The translations under genes and the position numbers were made by a program. This document shows, piece by piece, positions 7,430-15,439 of a stretch of 57,206 nt of DNA. The stretch comes from Streptococcus pneumoniae. Its GTDB lineage: Bacteria; Bacillota; Bacilli; Lactobacillales; Streptococcaceae. The first letter of the stretch is position 1, and every line of letters starts with the position of its first letter. The notes under the pieces were generated by a model. That model was not told the origin of the DNA, did not search any database, and saw only the letters and a program-made list of their open reading frames with translations. The stretch is from the NCBI RefSeq assembly GCF_001096185.1, contig NZ_CRPU01000006.1, forward strand, positions 1 to 57,206, in the 5' to 3' direction.

Positions 7430-8272
7430 ATGACAAAAATAGCTCTTCTTTCAGATATTCATGGAAATACCACCGCCTTGGAGGCTGTTTTGGCAGATGC
7501 TCGGCAACTAGAAGTGGATGAATACTGGCTTTTGGGAGACATTCTCATGCCAGGAACAGGTCGTAGAAGGATATTGGACTTGTTGGCTCAACTACCGATT
7601 ACAGCTAGAGTTTTGGGAAACTGGGAAGACAGTCTTTGGCATGGTGTCCGTAAGGAATTGGATAGTACTCGTCCCAGTCAATGCTATCTCTTGCGCCAGT
7701 GTCAGTATGTTTTAGAGGAAATTTCCCTAGAAGAAATTGAACTGCTCCACAATCAACCTCTCCAGATTCATCGTCAGTTTGGGGATTTGACGGTAGGAAT
7801 TAGCCACCATCTTCCTGATAAGAACTGGGGGAGAGAGTTGATTCATACTGGAGCGCAAGAGGATTTTGACCGCTTGGTGACCAATCCGCCTTGTGATATT
7901 GCTGTTTATGGTCATATTCACCAGCAGTTGCTTCGTTACGGGACTGGTGGGCAATTGATTGTCAATCCGGGTTCGATTGGGCAGCCTTTCTTTCTAGATG
8001 CCCAGTTACGGAAGGACTTGCGGGCCCAGTATATGATTTTAGAGTTTGATGACAAGGGCTTGGTAGATATGGACTTCCGACGGGTAGACTACGATGTGGC
8101 AGCTGAATTGCAGCTGGCTAAAGACCTCAAACTTCCCTATTTTGAGGTTTACTATGAAAGTCTGGTCAATGGTATCCATCATACCCACAATCAGGAATTT
8201 CTGAGAGAATTGGCCCAGAAAGAGGGCTACGATCGGGAATTAGATACTTGGTTAAAAGGTGGTAACGATTGA
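7430..8272 (+). CDS. Calcineurin-like metallophosphoesterase
   Basis: A 280-residue cytoplasmic enzyme. The motifs DIHGNTTALE (DxH, about residue 8), LLGDILMPG (GD), LGNWE (GNxE in place of the usual GNHE), SHHLPD and YGHIHQQ (GHxH) are the dinuclear metal site of the phosphoesterase superfamily. YfcE/MJ0936-like members have this arrangement and cleave phosphodiesters, but no substrate can be assigned. I choose ATG 7430 because the GAGGAG site at 7419-7424 overlaps the earlier ATG 7424. An extended -10 (TGTTATACT, ending 7399) lies upstream. Confidence 0.88.
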   Translation: MTKIALLSDIHGNTTALEAVLADARQLEVDEYWLLGDILMPGTGRRRILDLLAQLPITARVLGNWEDSLWHGVRKELDSTRPSQCYLLRQCQYVLEEISLEEIELLHNQPLQIHRQFGDLTVGISHHLPDKNWGRELIHTGAQEDFDRLVTNPPCDIAVYGHIHQQLLRYGTGGQLIVNPGSIGQPFFLDAQLRKDLRAQYMILEFDDKGLVDMDFRRVDYDVAAELQLAKDLKLPYFEVYYESLVNGIHHTHNQEFLRELAQKEGYDRELDTWLKGGND

Positions 8273-8347
8273 CATTACAACTAAAAAGGGTATAATAAAA
8301 GAAAAAGAAGAGTAGAGGCAGGGGAGCCTCGTAAAAAGGAGAAGAGG

Positions 8348-8785
8348 ATGCAAATTCCAAGTAGATTTACCATTGCGACTCATATGCTGATAATCATTGC
8401 CCTCAAGGGGAAGGAAAGCAAGGTGACCAGTGATTTTCTGGCTGCTAGTGTCGGGGTCAATCCTGTCATTATCAGAAAGACCTTGTCCCAGTTGAAGAAG
8501 GCAGAGCTGATTTCAGTAGCGCGTGGAACAGGAGGAACAGAGATTGTTAAGGACCTCAAGGACATTAGTCTATTAGATGTTTATCAGGCGGTTGAGTGTC
8601 TTGGTAAGACTGGTCAACTCTTTAGTTTCCATGACAATCCAAATCCAAATTGCCCAGTTGGAGCTCATATTCATGATGTTTTGGATCAAAAATTGGAGAG
8701 AATCCAACTGGCTATGGAGGCTGAACTTGGTCAGACTAGTTTAGAGCAAGTTGTGGCCGATGCAGAGAGTCAAATGAAGGAGTAA
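8348..8785 (+). CDS. Rrf2-family transcriptional regulator
   Basis: A 145-residue winged-helix protein: MQIPSRFTIATHMLIIIAL, then the recognition region TSDFLAASVGVNPVIIRKTLSQLKKAELI, then the wing with RGTGGTEI. Rrf2 proteins often bind Fe-S clusters through three cysteines at about 90-110. Only one Cys is obvious there (NPNCPVG at about residue 100), so this looks like a cluster-less member similar to YwnA/CymR-type regulators. Targets unknown. It has its own promoter (TATAAT at 8291-8296) and follows the phosphoesterase by 75 bp. Confidence 0.87.
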   Translation: MQIPSRFTIATHMLIIIALKGKESKVTSDFLAASVGVNPVIIRKTLSQLKKAELISVARGTGGTEIVKDLKDISLLDVYQAVECLGKTGQLFSFHDNPNPNCPVGAHIHDVLDQKLERIQLAMEAELGQTSLEQVVADAESQMKE

Positions 8786-8803
8786 TTTTTTCTTTAAAAC
8801 AAG

Positions 8804-8957
8804 AAAAGCTTATGAGAAGGTTTTTATACTCAATGAAAATCAAAAAGCAAACTAGGAAGCTAGCCGCAGGTTGCTCAAAGCACAGCTTTGAGGTTGCAGA
8901 TAAAGCTGACGTGGTTTGAAGAGATTTTCGAAGAGTATTACCTTTTCATAAGCTTTT
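8804..8957. terminator. Bidirectional terminator hairpin split by a BOX element
   Basis: The arm AAAAGCTTATGAGAAGG (8804-8820) is complementary, with one G-T pair, to CCTTTTCATAAGCTTTT (8941-8957). The 17-bp stem would be a good two-way terminator between the convergent Rrf2 and Mbeg1-like genes, but its loop is 120 nt and contains a whole BOX repeat. BOX probably inserted into the terminator loop. Confidence 0.72.
8824..8940 (-). repeat. BOX element (A, short B, C) in reverse orientation
   Basis: Read on the minus strand it starts TAATACTCTTCGAAAATCTC (boxA), continues with ACGTCAG and CAACCTCAAAGC...GCTTTGAGCA (boxB), and ends with CCTGCGGCTAGCTTCCTAG...CATTGAGTATA (boxC). ATACTC/GAGTAT termini are present at both ends. 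The A/B junction is shortened. Confidence 0.9.
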
Positions 8958-10030
8958 TATCTATTCTTCCAAGCTTGGTAACGGGTATCGATCAATAATT
9001 GGGTGAGGCGTCCCATGGTTTCCCTTTCTTCTGGAGTGAGGGATTGCGCTTGGACAAAGAGATGATGAATGTGTTCAATAGCCTTGAAGGAAGACAAGTC
9101 ATTGATGGAGCTAATACCAGCATCAAGAATGGTGCCAAAGAAGAGGTCGAAGTATAGCTGGAGTTCCTCGTCAGGGACTGTGGCCACCCATTCTTTGAAG
9201 GTTGTGTCGACTTGTTGGCTATCACTGTTGGTCTTATCCAGCTGGATGAAGTGCTTGTCCTCAATCTGCCAACTAAAGGTATCGTGCTGGGCGATACCAC
9301 CCAAGGCAGTACTGTGCACGATGATTTGGTGGTTAGGGATTTCCAACATCATACCGATGATGGAACCTTGTGGAATGAAGACCTTGATTCTATCCATTAT
9401 TTTTTGATATCCTTCGGTTTGTGTCAGTTCTTTGTGGAGACCAGGTGCATCAAAAGTATAGACTTCTGTAATCTGATTTTGCAAGCTTTGCTCAATTTGA
9501 CTAGCAGCATAGATGGCTAGATTTCCTCCCTTGGAATGCCCAGCCAGAATGACCTTTTGCTTAGGATGGTGGGCAAAAAAGTTCTTTAAATAGCGGAGGG
9601 CGTGCTTTTGAGCAGGAATTTCCTTCATATAGGTCAGGTGAAAATCTTCCTTCCAGCCAATGATACTGTCATCAGTCCCACGAAAGACAATCAGATAGGT
9701 GTCGAGAGTGAGGCGGTAGGTCATAGCCGCAAATTGTTTTTGCAGCTCAGGGTCGATGTCGTTGATAAAATGGGAGAGTTTGCAATTTTTGAAGCGTTTG
9801 TGTTGAGCTAGTTCATCTAATAGCTGGAGACGATTTTTGCTGGTCAACATGTTAGGCTCTCTTGGAACCTGAGGAGCTAGGTCTAAAAGTCGCTGAGGAG
9901 TTGTGGAGACCAGATTATCAAAGGAGAGGTAGGTGATTTCTGTTAAGGCTAGAATATCTAATTCATTTAAAGGAAGGTCGTAAAAGGAATCGTGTGCGAC
10001 ATCTTTCAGATAATCAAAAATATTGACCAT
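8957..10030 (-). CDS. Mbeg1-like alpha/beta hydrolase (DUF2974)
   Basis: A 357-residue cytoplasmic protein. The nucleophile elbow GHSKGGNLAIYAA (G-x-S-x-G, about residue 167) and the upstream VFRGTDDSIIGWKEDF match Mbeg1-like/lipase class 3 proteins found across Firmicutes. The preceding N-terminal region (DLPLNELDILALTEITYLSF) is the usual start of DUF2974. No signal peptide is present, so it probably acts on an internal lipid or ester, but the substrate is unknown. It converges on the Rrf2 gene, and its stop codon overlaps the terminator stem by three bases. Confidence 0.8.
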   Translation of the reverse strand: MVNIFDYLKDVAHDSFYDLPLNELDILALTEITYLSFDNLVSTTPQRLLDLAPQVPREPNMLTSKNRLQLLDELAQHKRFKNCKLSHFINDIDPELQKQFAAMTYRLTLDTYLIVFRGTDDSIIGWKEDFHLTYMKEIPAQKHALRYLKNFFAHHPKQKVILAGHSKGGNLAIYAASQIEQSLQNQITEVYTFDAPGLHKELTQTEGYQKIMDRIKVFIPQGSIIGMMLEIPNHQIIVHSTALGGIAQHDTFSWQIEDKHFIQLDKTNSDSQQVDTTFKEWVATVPDEELQLYFDLFFGTILDAGISSINDLSSFKAIEHIHHLFVQAQSLTPEERETMGRLTQLLIDTRYQAWKNR

Positions 10031-10185
10031 AATAGCTCCTTTCTTTTTATTTATCTTATCAAATTTCCCTTAAATTAGCTACTAGGATTGCCTCACTATG
10101 TTGGCTAAAAACAAGCTATGTCAAATTCAGTTTCAGACCTTAGAGCATGGAAAAATCTGTTATAATAATAGAAAAGGAGGAGCGC

Positions 10186-10863
10186 ATGCACAAGATTTTA
10201 TTAGTAGAAGATGATCAGGTTATTCGTCAACAAGTCGGGAAAATGCTCTCTGAATGGGGATTTGAAGTGGTTCTGGTAGAAGACTTTATGGAAGTTTTGA
10301 GCCTTTTTGTTCAGTCGGAACCTCATCTGGTCCTCATGGATATTGGTTTGCCCTTGTTTAATGGTTATCACTGGTGTCAGGAGATTCGCAAGATTTCCAA
10401 GGTACCCATCATGTTTCTGTCTTCGAGAGATCAGGCTATGGATATTGTCATGGCAATCAATATGGGGGCGGATGACTTTGTGACCAAGCCTTTTGACCAG
10501 CAGGTTCTTCTAGCCAAGGTTCAGGGCTTGCTGCGCCGTTCCTATGAGTTCGGGCGTGACGAGAGCTTACTGGAATATGCTGGTGTTATCCTCAATACCA
10601 AATCCATGGATGTACATTATCAAGGGCAAGTCTTGAATTTGACCAAGAACGAATTCCAGATTTTACGCGTTTTGTTTGAGCATGCGGGCAATATTGTAGC
10701 GCGTGACGACCTCATGCGGGAACTTTGGAACAGTGACTTTTTTATTGATGATAATACGCTCTCTGTTAATGTGGCTCGATTGCGTAAAAAGTTGGAAGAG
10801 CAGGGCTTGGTAGGATTTATCGAAACCAAGAAAGGGATAGGGTACGGACTGAAGCATGCTTGA
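10186..10863 (+). CDS. OmpR/PhoB-type response regulator, BceR-like
   Basis: It has 225 residues. The receiver domain (1-115) has acidic DD at 9-10, phosphoacceptor Asp in LMDIGLP (about 51), Ser/Thr in FLSSRD and Lys in VTKPF. The C-terminal winged helix has LTKNEFQILRVL and DNTLSVNVARLRKKL. I start at ATG 10186 (MHKILLVEDD) after GGAGG, because the extended -10 TGTTATAAT ends at 10166, inside the longer frame. The gene overlaps the kinase by 8 bp. It corresponds to pneumococcal TCS01. BceR-type regulators respond to bacitracin-like peptides through a BceAB transporter, which is absent here. Confidence 0.93.
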   Translation: MHKILLVEDDQVIRQQVGKMLSEWGFEVVLVEDFMEVLSLFVQSEPHLVLMDIGLPLFNGYHWCQEIRKISKVPIMFLSSRDQAMDIVMAINMGADDFVTKPFDQQVLLAKVQGLLRRSYEFGRDESLLEYAGVILNTKSMDVHYQGQVLNLTKNEFQILRVLFEHAGNIVARDDLMRELWNSDFFIDDNTLSVNVARLRKKLEEQGLVGFIETKKGIGYGLKHA

Positions 10864-11830
10864 TTGGAAACCATTTTTTCTAGCCTATTTGCGTTCCCGT
10901 AGTCGTCTTTTGGTTTATCTGCTTTCTTTGACGTTTCTGGTTTTGCTCTTTCAGTTTTTATTTGCCAGTTTGGGAATTTACTTTCTCTACTTTTTCCTCT
11001 TGTGTTGCTTTGTAACCATCTTATTTTTCACTTGGGACATATTGGTGGAAATGCAGGTCTATCGTCAGGAACTTCTCTATGGGGAGAGAGAAGCCAAATC
11101 TCCATTGGAAATAGCTTTAGCAGAAAAATTAGAAGCGCGTGAGATGGAACTCTATCAGCAAAGGTCAGATTCAGAAAGAAAACTGACGGATTTGCTGGAT
11201 TACTATACCTTGTGGGTCCATCAGATCAAGACCCCCATTGCAGCCAGTCAACTCTTAGTTGCAGAAGTAGCCGACCGCCAACTGAAGCAGCAATTAGAAC
11301 AGGAAATTTTCAAGATTGATTCCTATACCAACTTGGTTTTACAGTACCTGCGTTTAGAAAGTTTCCATGATGATTTGGTCTTAAAGCAGGTTCAAATTGA
11401 GGACTTGGTCAAAGAAATAATTCGTAAATATGCTCTTTTCTTTATTCAAAAAGGCTTAAATGTCAATCTACATGACCTTGATAAAGAAATCGTGACGGAT
11501 AAAAAGTGGCTGCTAGTGGTCATTGAGCAAATTATCTCAAATAGTCTCAAGTACACCAAGGAAGGTGGTCTGGAGATTTATATGGAGGGGCAAGAGCTTT
11601 GTATCAAGGATACGGGAATTGGGATAAAAAACAGTGATGTCCTTCGAGTCTTTGAACGTGGATTTTCAGGATATAATGGTCGCCTAACTCAGCAGTCATC
11701 TGGACTTGGACTTTACCTATCTAAGAAAATTTCTGAAGAACTAGGTCACCAGATTCGCATCGAGTCTGAGGTCGGAAAAGGAACGACAGTGAGAATTAGA
11801 TTTGCTCAAGTGAACCTAGTCTTTGAGTGA
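10856..11830 (+). CDS. Intramembrane-sensing histidine kinase, BceS-like
   Basis: It has 324 residues. Two membrane helices near residues 16-36 and 38-60 are joined by an extremely short outer loop, so there is no real sensor domain. DHp helix: DYYTLWVHQIKTPIAA, His at about 123. ATP-binding domain: N-box EQIISNSLKYT, DTGIGI, and G2 SSGLGLYLSKK. BceS-type kinases of this shape sense the activity of a partner ABC transporter instead of binding a ligand. Start ATG 10856 overlaps the regulator's stop, so the two are translationally coupled. Confidence 0.93.
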   Translation: MLDWKPFFLAYLRSRSRLLVYLLSLTFLVLLFQFLFASLGIYFLYFFLLCCFVTILFFTWDILVEMQVYRQELLYGEREAKSPLEIALAEKLEAREMELYQQRSDSERKLTDLLDYYTLWVHQIKTPIAASQLLVAEVADRQLKQQLEQEIFKIDSYTNLVLQYLRLESFHDDLVLKQVQIEDLVKEIIRKYALFFIQKGLNVNLHDLDKEIVTDKKWLLVVIEQIISNSLKYTKEGGLEIYMEGQELCIKDTGIGIKNSDVLRVFERGFSGYNGRLTQQSSGLGLYLSKKISEELGHQIRIESEVGKGTTVRIRFAQVNLVFE

Positions 11831-11840
11831 GAAGAGACGA

Positions 11841-11868
11841 AAAAGCCTCCGGACTGGAGGCTTTTATG
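11841..11868. terminator. Bidirectional terminator between the kinase gene and thrS
   Basis: The perfect 10-bp stem AAAAGCCTCC/GGAGGCTTTT (11841-11850, 11856-11865) has a 5-nt loop and flanking A and T runs on both sides, so it can stop transcription of both convergent genes. Confidence 0.88.
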
Positions 11869-11876
11869 TTAGGCTC

Positions 11877-13820
11877 TTATTTCTCAACGCGTGATTTGTT
11901 GGCGATATCAGCTAGGATAGTTTGAACAAAGTCATCAACTGAGACAGTTTGTGTTTCTTTTTGACCGTAGCGACGAACGTTGACTGTTCCGTCTTCCATT
12001 TCCTTGTCTCCAACGATCAATTGGTAAGGAATCTTGCTAGTTTGTGAAGTACGGATCTTGAACTGCATTTTTTCATTGCGCTCATCTACATCTGCACGAA
12101 CACAACGGTCACGGAGTTTCTTCGCTACTTCCCATGCGTAGTCCACGTGTTTTTCGTTAGATACTGGGATGAGGGTTACTTGGTGTGGTGCAAGCCATGT
12201 TGGGAAGGCACCCTTGTAGTTCTCAATCAAGATAGCTGTGAAGCGTTCCATAGTTGAGATAACTCCACGGTGAATCATAACTGGACGGTGCTCTTCGCCA
12301 TCAGCTCCGATGTATTTAAGGTCGAAGCGTTCTGGAAGCAAGAAGTCAAGTTGAATAGTAGAAAGGGTTTCTTCTTTTCCAAGAGCGGTCTTAACTTGAA
12401 TATCCAATTTTGGTCCGTAGAAGGCTGCTTCACCTTCGGCTTCAAAGTAGTCCACACCCATTTCATCAAGAGCTGCACGAAGCATAGTTTGGGCATTTTC
12501 CCACATCTCATCGTTGTCAAAGTACTTGTGAGTATCTTGAGGGTCACGAAGAGAGAGGCGGAAGCGGTATTCAGTCAAGTTGAAATCTTCATAAACATCA
12601 ATAATCAACTGAAGGGCACGTTGGAATTCTTCTTGGATTTGTTCTGGAGTCACAAAGAGGTGACCGTCGTTGAGTGACATTTCACGTACACGTTGAAGAC
12701 CAGTGAGGGCACCAGATTTTTCATAACGGTGCATCATACCGATTTCGGCGATACGGATTGGCAACTCACGGTATGAGTGAACATGGTGTTTGAAGACTTG
12801 GATGTGGTGCGGGCAGTTCATTGGACGAAGGACAAATTCTTCCCCGTCACCCATGTCCATAGTTGGGAACATGTCTTCTTGGTAATGATCCCAGTGACCA
12901 GAAGTCTTGTAAAGCTCAACTGAAGCAAGTGGTGGAGTGTATACGTGTTGGTAGCCTGAAGCCAACTCCTTGTCAACGATGTAGCGTTCCAATTCACGAC
13001 GGATAGTCGCACCATTTGGCAACCAGAATGGAAGTCCTTGACCAACCTCTTGAGAAATCATGAAGAGGTCAAGCTCTTTACCAAGTTTACGGTGGTCACG
13101 TTCCTTAGCTTCCTCACGCATTTGGAGGTAGTTTTTCAAGTCTTTCTTGTCAAACCAAGCTGTCCCGTAGATACGTTGCATCATAGCGTTGTCGCTATTT
13201 CCACGCCAGTAAGCACCTGCTACATGGAGAAGGTGGAAGATTTGGATACGACCTGTTGATGGGACGTGAGGTCCACGGCAAAGGTCTACATATTCACCCT
13301 GACGATAGATAGTCAAACCGCCTTCGTCTTCAGAGTGTTCTTCAATCAATTCCAACTTGTAAGGGTCATTTTTGAAGATTTCACGTGCCTCGTCTTTAGT
13401 CACTTCTTCACGGATTGATGGGAAGTTTTCTTTGACGATTTTTTGCATTTCTTCTTCGATACGAGGAAGGTCTTCGTTAGAGATTTGACCAGCTGTGTTG
13501 TCAGTATCGTAGTAGAAGCCATCTTCGATGGCTGGACCAACTCCCAAGTGAATGTCTGGGAAAAGACGACGAGCTGCTTGGGCGAACAAGTGAGCAGCTG
13601 AGTGACGCAAGATTGGAAGGGCATCTTCGTGATCAGGTGTCACAATTTCGATGCTTCCATCTTCAGTGATAGCACGAGTAGTGTCGATGAGTTTGCCGTT
13701 GAATTTACCAGCCAAGGCCTTTTTAGCTAGGGAATTGCTGATAGATTGGGCAATTTCAAAAGTTGTAACGCCAGATTCGAATTCACGAACAGCGCCATCT
13801 GGGAAAGTAATGTTAATCAT
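11877..13820 (-). CDS. thrS: Threonyl-tRNA synthetase
   Basis: It has 647 residues, the standard length. It charges tRNA-Thr with threonine in the cytoplasm. Domain order: TGS ([14 protein letters not shown], 1-62), editing domain with [10 protein letters not shown] and its CRGPH motif (about 65-225), class II catalytic core (about 240-530; motif 2 [11 protein letters not shown], zinc ligand Cys in RPMNCPHH, motif 3 [11 protein letters not shown]), and anticodon-binding domain (about 535-640). The start at 13820 follows GTAAGGAGAACATC. The longer upstream frame would run through the T-box leader and is not real. Expression is controlled by the T-box at 13899-14110. Confidence 0.97.
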   Translation of the reverse strand: MINITFPDGAVREFESGVTTFEIAQSISNSLAKKALAGKFNGKLIDTTRAITEDGSIEIVTPDHEDALPILRHSAAHLFAQAARRLFPDIHLGVGPAIEDGFYYDTDNTAGQISNEDLPRIEEEMQKIVKENFPSIREEVTKDEAREIFKNDPYKLELIEEHSEDEGGLTIYRQGEYVDLCRGPHVPSTGRIQIFHLLHVAGAYWRGNSDNAMMQRIYGTAWFDKKDLKNYLQMREEAKERDHRKLGKELDLFMISQEVGQGLPFWLPNGATIRRELERYIVDKELASGYQHVYTPPLASVELYKTSGHWDHYQEDMFPTMDMGDGEEFVLRPMNCPHHIQVFKHHVHSYRELPIRIAEIGMMHRYEKSGALTGLQRVREMSLNDGHLFVTPEQIQEEFQRALQLIIDVYEDFNLTEYRFRLSLRDPQDTHKYFDNDEMWENAQTMLRAALDEMGVDYFEAEGEAAFYGPKLDIQVKTALGKEETLSTIQLDFLLPERFDLKYIGADGEEHRPVMIHRGVISTMERFTAILIENYKGAFPTWLAPHQVTLIPVSNEKHVDYAWEVAKKLRDRCVRADVDERNEKMQFKIRTSQTSKIPYQLIVGDKEMEDGTVNVRRYGQKETQTVSVDDFVQTILADIANKSRVEK

Positions 13821-13898
13821 GATGTTCTCCTTACTTATATTATTGACGAATGTGTTAACCCTATTCTGAAAACAGGGACAGAGGATAGTGAAAGCTAG

Positions 13899-14110
13899 AA
13901 AAACAAAAAGCGACATCCTCGAAAGGACGTCGCAACGTGGTTCCACCTTCATTTATGTTCCTCAAAAAAGAGGGACACCTCTGATTGGCTCTAACGTGGC
14001 CACCGTTTTATGTTTTCATAAAAACTCAAGAGTAGTATCAGTTTAGACTTCCTATGCGTTTCCAGCAACCACGCACTCTCTAGTAGAAAGGGACTAAGTG
14101 ACTTGTCTCT
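13899..14110 (-). ncRNA. T-box leader of thrS
   Basis: The conserved T-box sequence AGGTGGAACCACG is on the minus strand at 13948-13936. It overlaps an intrinsic terminator stem GCGACGTCC/GGATGTCGC (13933-13910) followed by TTTTTGTTTTTC. Further upstream, in stem I, TGATACTACTC (14040-14030) offers ACT, a threonine codon, followed by A as a specifier. Uncharged tRNA-Thr binding the specifier and the T-box should favour the antiterminator and turn thrS on during threonine starvation. Confidence 0.93.
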
Positions 14111-14116
14111 ATGGAT

Positions 14117-14145
14117 TATTATAGCATGATTGTGAGATTTTTCAA
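14117..14145 (-). promoter_or_regulatory. thrS T-box promoter
   Basis: On the minus strand TTGAAA (14145-14140), a 17-bp spacer and TATAAT (14122-14117), with TGC before the -10. This is a near-consensus promoter giving a start near 14110 and a leader of about 290 nt. Confidence 0.85.
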
Positions 14146-14170
14146 GGATTTTGTGAAAGTTTTTTGTTTT

Positions 14171-14524
14171 TCATTTTTGTAGAATATGCTTGATACCAAT
14201 ACCAGAAGCCATGCCCACCAGAGCCAAGGTTTCATAGGCTAAAAAGTAAAACCAGATAAATTCACCAAAGGTTATGATAGTAAAGCAAAAGAGCAGTCCG
14301 TTACCAATTAACCACCAAAGTGAGAAACGGAAACGGTAGCTATAGAGTAGTGATACAATCAAGATTACTAGAGGTGTAAAGAAGAGAATATTATTTACGT
14401 AGAGACTCTTGAGCAAAAGGGGGTCAGAAATGATTAGTGATAACAACTGATAAAGTGGCCAATAAAAGAAAAATATGACCAGATAGTAGGGGAAATGGGA
14501 ATAGAATCTAGGCATGATAATCAC
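14171..14524 (-). CDS. Small membrane protein, unknown function
   Basis: It has 117 residues and is rich in aromatic residues. Four predicted spans lie at about 12-32, 45-62, 66-85 and 88-108. The hydrophobicity is strong and the ends are short (MIIMPRFYSHF... and GIKHILQK). No motif that I recognise. It lies alone between the thrS promoter and the divergent rpsO promoter. A GAGGTG site precedes ATG 14524. Confidence 0.6.
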   Translation of the reverse strand: MIIMPRFYSHFPYYLVIFFFYWPLYQLLSLIISDPLLLKSLYVNNILFFTPLVILIVSLLYSYRFRFSLWWLIGNGLLFCFTIITFGEFIWFYFLAYETLALVGMASGIGIKHILQK

Positions 14525-14602
14525 CTCGTTTAAAAAAAAACAGACAACTTAGATCTCTTGCTATGATTATTATAGCATGTTTAAAACAAGAAAGTAAATC
14601 TG

Positions 14603-14631
14603 TTGACAAAGAAGTTAGTTATTGGTAGAAT
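14603..14631 (+). promoter_or_regulatory. rpsO promoter
   Basis: TTGACA (14603-14608), exactly 17 bp, then TAGAAT (14626-14631). A strong housekeeping promoter as expected for a ribosomal protein gene. Confidence 0.88.
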
Positions 14632-14637
14632 AGGGAT

Positions 14638-14721
14638 TGTCGTAAAGACAAATAACTTCTTCTTGGTTACAGGCATGCCAACCTGTCACTCGGATGAAGC
14701 CAAATAAAAAGGAGAAACATC
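14638..14721 (+). promoter_or_regulatory. rpsO 5' leader, probable S15 autoregulatory element
   Basis: The 85-nt leader contains stem-forming segments: GTCGTAAAGAC at the start, and ACAGG...CCTGT around GCATGCCAA. S15 represses its own translation through leader RNA structures in many bacteria. The presence of structure and the gene identity support this, but I cannot match a specific S15-leader class by eye. Confidence 0.45.
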
Positions 14722-14991
14722 ATGGCAATCTCAAAAGAGAAAAAAAATGAAATCATCGCACAATATGCACGTCACGAAGGTGATACAGGTTCAGTAGAGG
14801 TTCAAGTTGCTGTCCTTACTTGGGAAATCAACCACCTTAACGAACACATCAAACAACACAAAAAAGACCACGCTACTTACCGTGGATTGATGAAAAAAAT
14901 CGGTCGCCGTCGTAACTTGCTTGCATACTTGCGTAAAAACGACGTTAACCGTTACCGTGAGTTGATCAACTCTCTAGGACTTCGTCGCTAA
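14722..14991 (+). CDS. rpsO: 30S ribosomal protein S15
   Basis: It has 89 residues, the universal length. S15 binds the 16S rRNA central domain and nucleates the platform of the small subunit. The signatures [26 protein letters not shown] and the basic [12 protein letters not shown] followed by YRELI are complete. AAAGGAG lies 8 bases before the ATG. Single-gene transcript. Confidence 0.98.
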   Translation: MAISKEKKNEIIAQYARHEGDTGSVEVQVAVLTWEINHLNEHIKQHKKDHATYRGLMKKIGRRRNLLAYLRKNDVNRYRELINSLGLRR

Positions 14992-14998
14992 TTCAAGA

Positions 14999-15108
14999 TA
15001 CAAAGGCCGTCAAAAGCACAAAGCAAAAATAGGAAAATTGACGAAGAAACTTCAGTTTCTAGGAGATTTTATCTTTTTTGCAAAGTGCTTAGGCCGTGTT
15101 CAATTGAG
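14999..15108. other. Structured intergenic segment after rpsO
   Basis: AAGGCCGT (about 15003) and TAGGCCGTG (about 15089) form a direct repeat. Between them AGCACAAAGCAAAAATAGG can pair imperfectly with CTTTTTTGCAAAGTGCT, and GAAACTTCAGTTTC is a perfect small palindrome. It codes for nothing and resembles intergenic debris seen elsewhere in Mitis-group genomes. A folded 3' UTR or a remnant repeat is possible. Confidence 0.35.
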
Positions 15109-15123
15109 CATGTCTTGATAATG

Positions 15124-15150
15124 AAGCTACTCCATTGGGTAGCTTTTTTG
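15124..15150 (+). terminator. Terminator downstream of rpsO
   Basis: The stem AAGCTAC/GTAGCTT (15124-15130, 15139-15145) has an 8-nt loop and is followed by TTTTG. Confidence 0.8.
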
Positions 15151-15168
15151 TATGGATTTTACCCTAAT

Positions 15169-15204
15169 CTCAAATCAGCTCTCTGATTTTCAGAGGGCTC
15201 TTTT
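15169..15204 (+). terminator. Terminator, left copy of the 31-bp repeat flanking cadD
   Basis: Bases 15169-15199 are identical to 16197-16227. Within the repeat AGCTCTCTGA pairs with TCAGAGGGCT around TTT, and a T-run follows, so each copy is an intrinsic terminator. This copy follows the rpsO terminator and has no gene of its own. Confidence 0.82.
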
Positions 15205-15283
15205 ATTGAGGTTTTATCGGTCACAATTTTGGAGACTACAAAAACCTCAAATGGTATCAGCTAATTACACAATAAAGGTGCGT

Positions 15284-15312
15284 AGCTACTCGGCTTTTCA
15301 AGCCGAGTAGCT
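15284..15312. other. Perfect 13-bp hairpin
   Basis: AGCTACTCGGCTT (15284-15296) and AAGCCGAGTAGCT (15300-15312) pair perfectly around TTC. No T-run follows. The CACTCGGAGAGCCC just after it repeats part of the arm. It lies at the left of the cadD cassette and may be a mobile-element end, a recombination hot spot or an RNA hairpin. Confidence 0.55.
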
Positions 15313-15339
15313 GTCTGCAAGCCCACTCGGAGAGCCCAC

Positions 15340-15375
15340 ACTTTACGAAGTAAAGTATAGTATGTTATACTTTAC
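15340..15375 (+). promoter_or_regulatory. cadD promoter with overlapping operator dyads
   Basis: TTTACG (15342-15347), an 18-bp spacer and TATACT (15366-15371) form a promoter. The heptamer ACTTTAC occurs three times in alternating orientation: 15340-15346 (+), 15350-15356 (-) and 15369-15375 (+). The outer pair GTAAAGTATA/TATACTTTAC (15350-15359, 15366-15375) is a 10-bp perfect dyad covering the -10. A metal-sensing repressor encoded elsewhere is the simplest reader. The sequence does not look like a CadC/ArsR operator that I can recall. Confidence 0.6.
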
Positions 15376-15439
15376 ATGGAAGTAGTCACCGAATTCCAGT
15401 TAGAAATTACTTTGTAACTACGTTTTGAGGAGGAGTAAA

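Noticed and set aside
8828-8938. CRISPR-like or small-RNA repeat
   Set aside because: The structure is a BOX element with A, B and C modules. There are no regularly spaced repeats in the window, so no CRISPR array.
10147-10185. Response-regulator start at 10147
   Set aside because: It precedes the -10 at 10161-10166. ATG 10186 follows GGAGG and begins the receiver fold directly.
13821-13952. N-terminal extension of thrS (start at 13952)
   Set aside because: It would translate the T-box leader and its terminator. The start at 13820 has a good ribosome site and gives the standard 647 residues.
15284-15312. Terminator for rpsO at the 13-bp hairpin
   Set aside because: The stem is perfect but no T-run follows, and two better terminators precede it.
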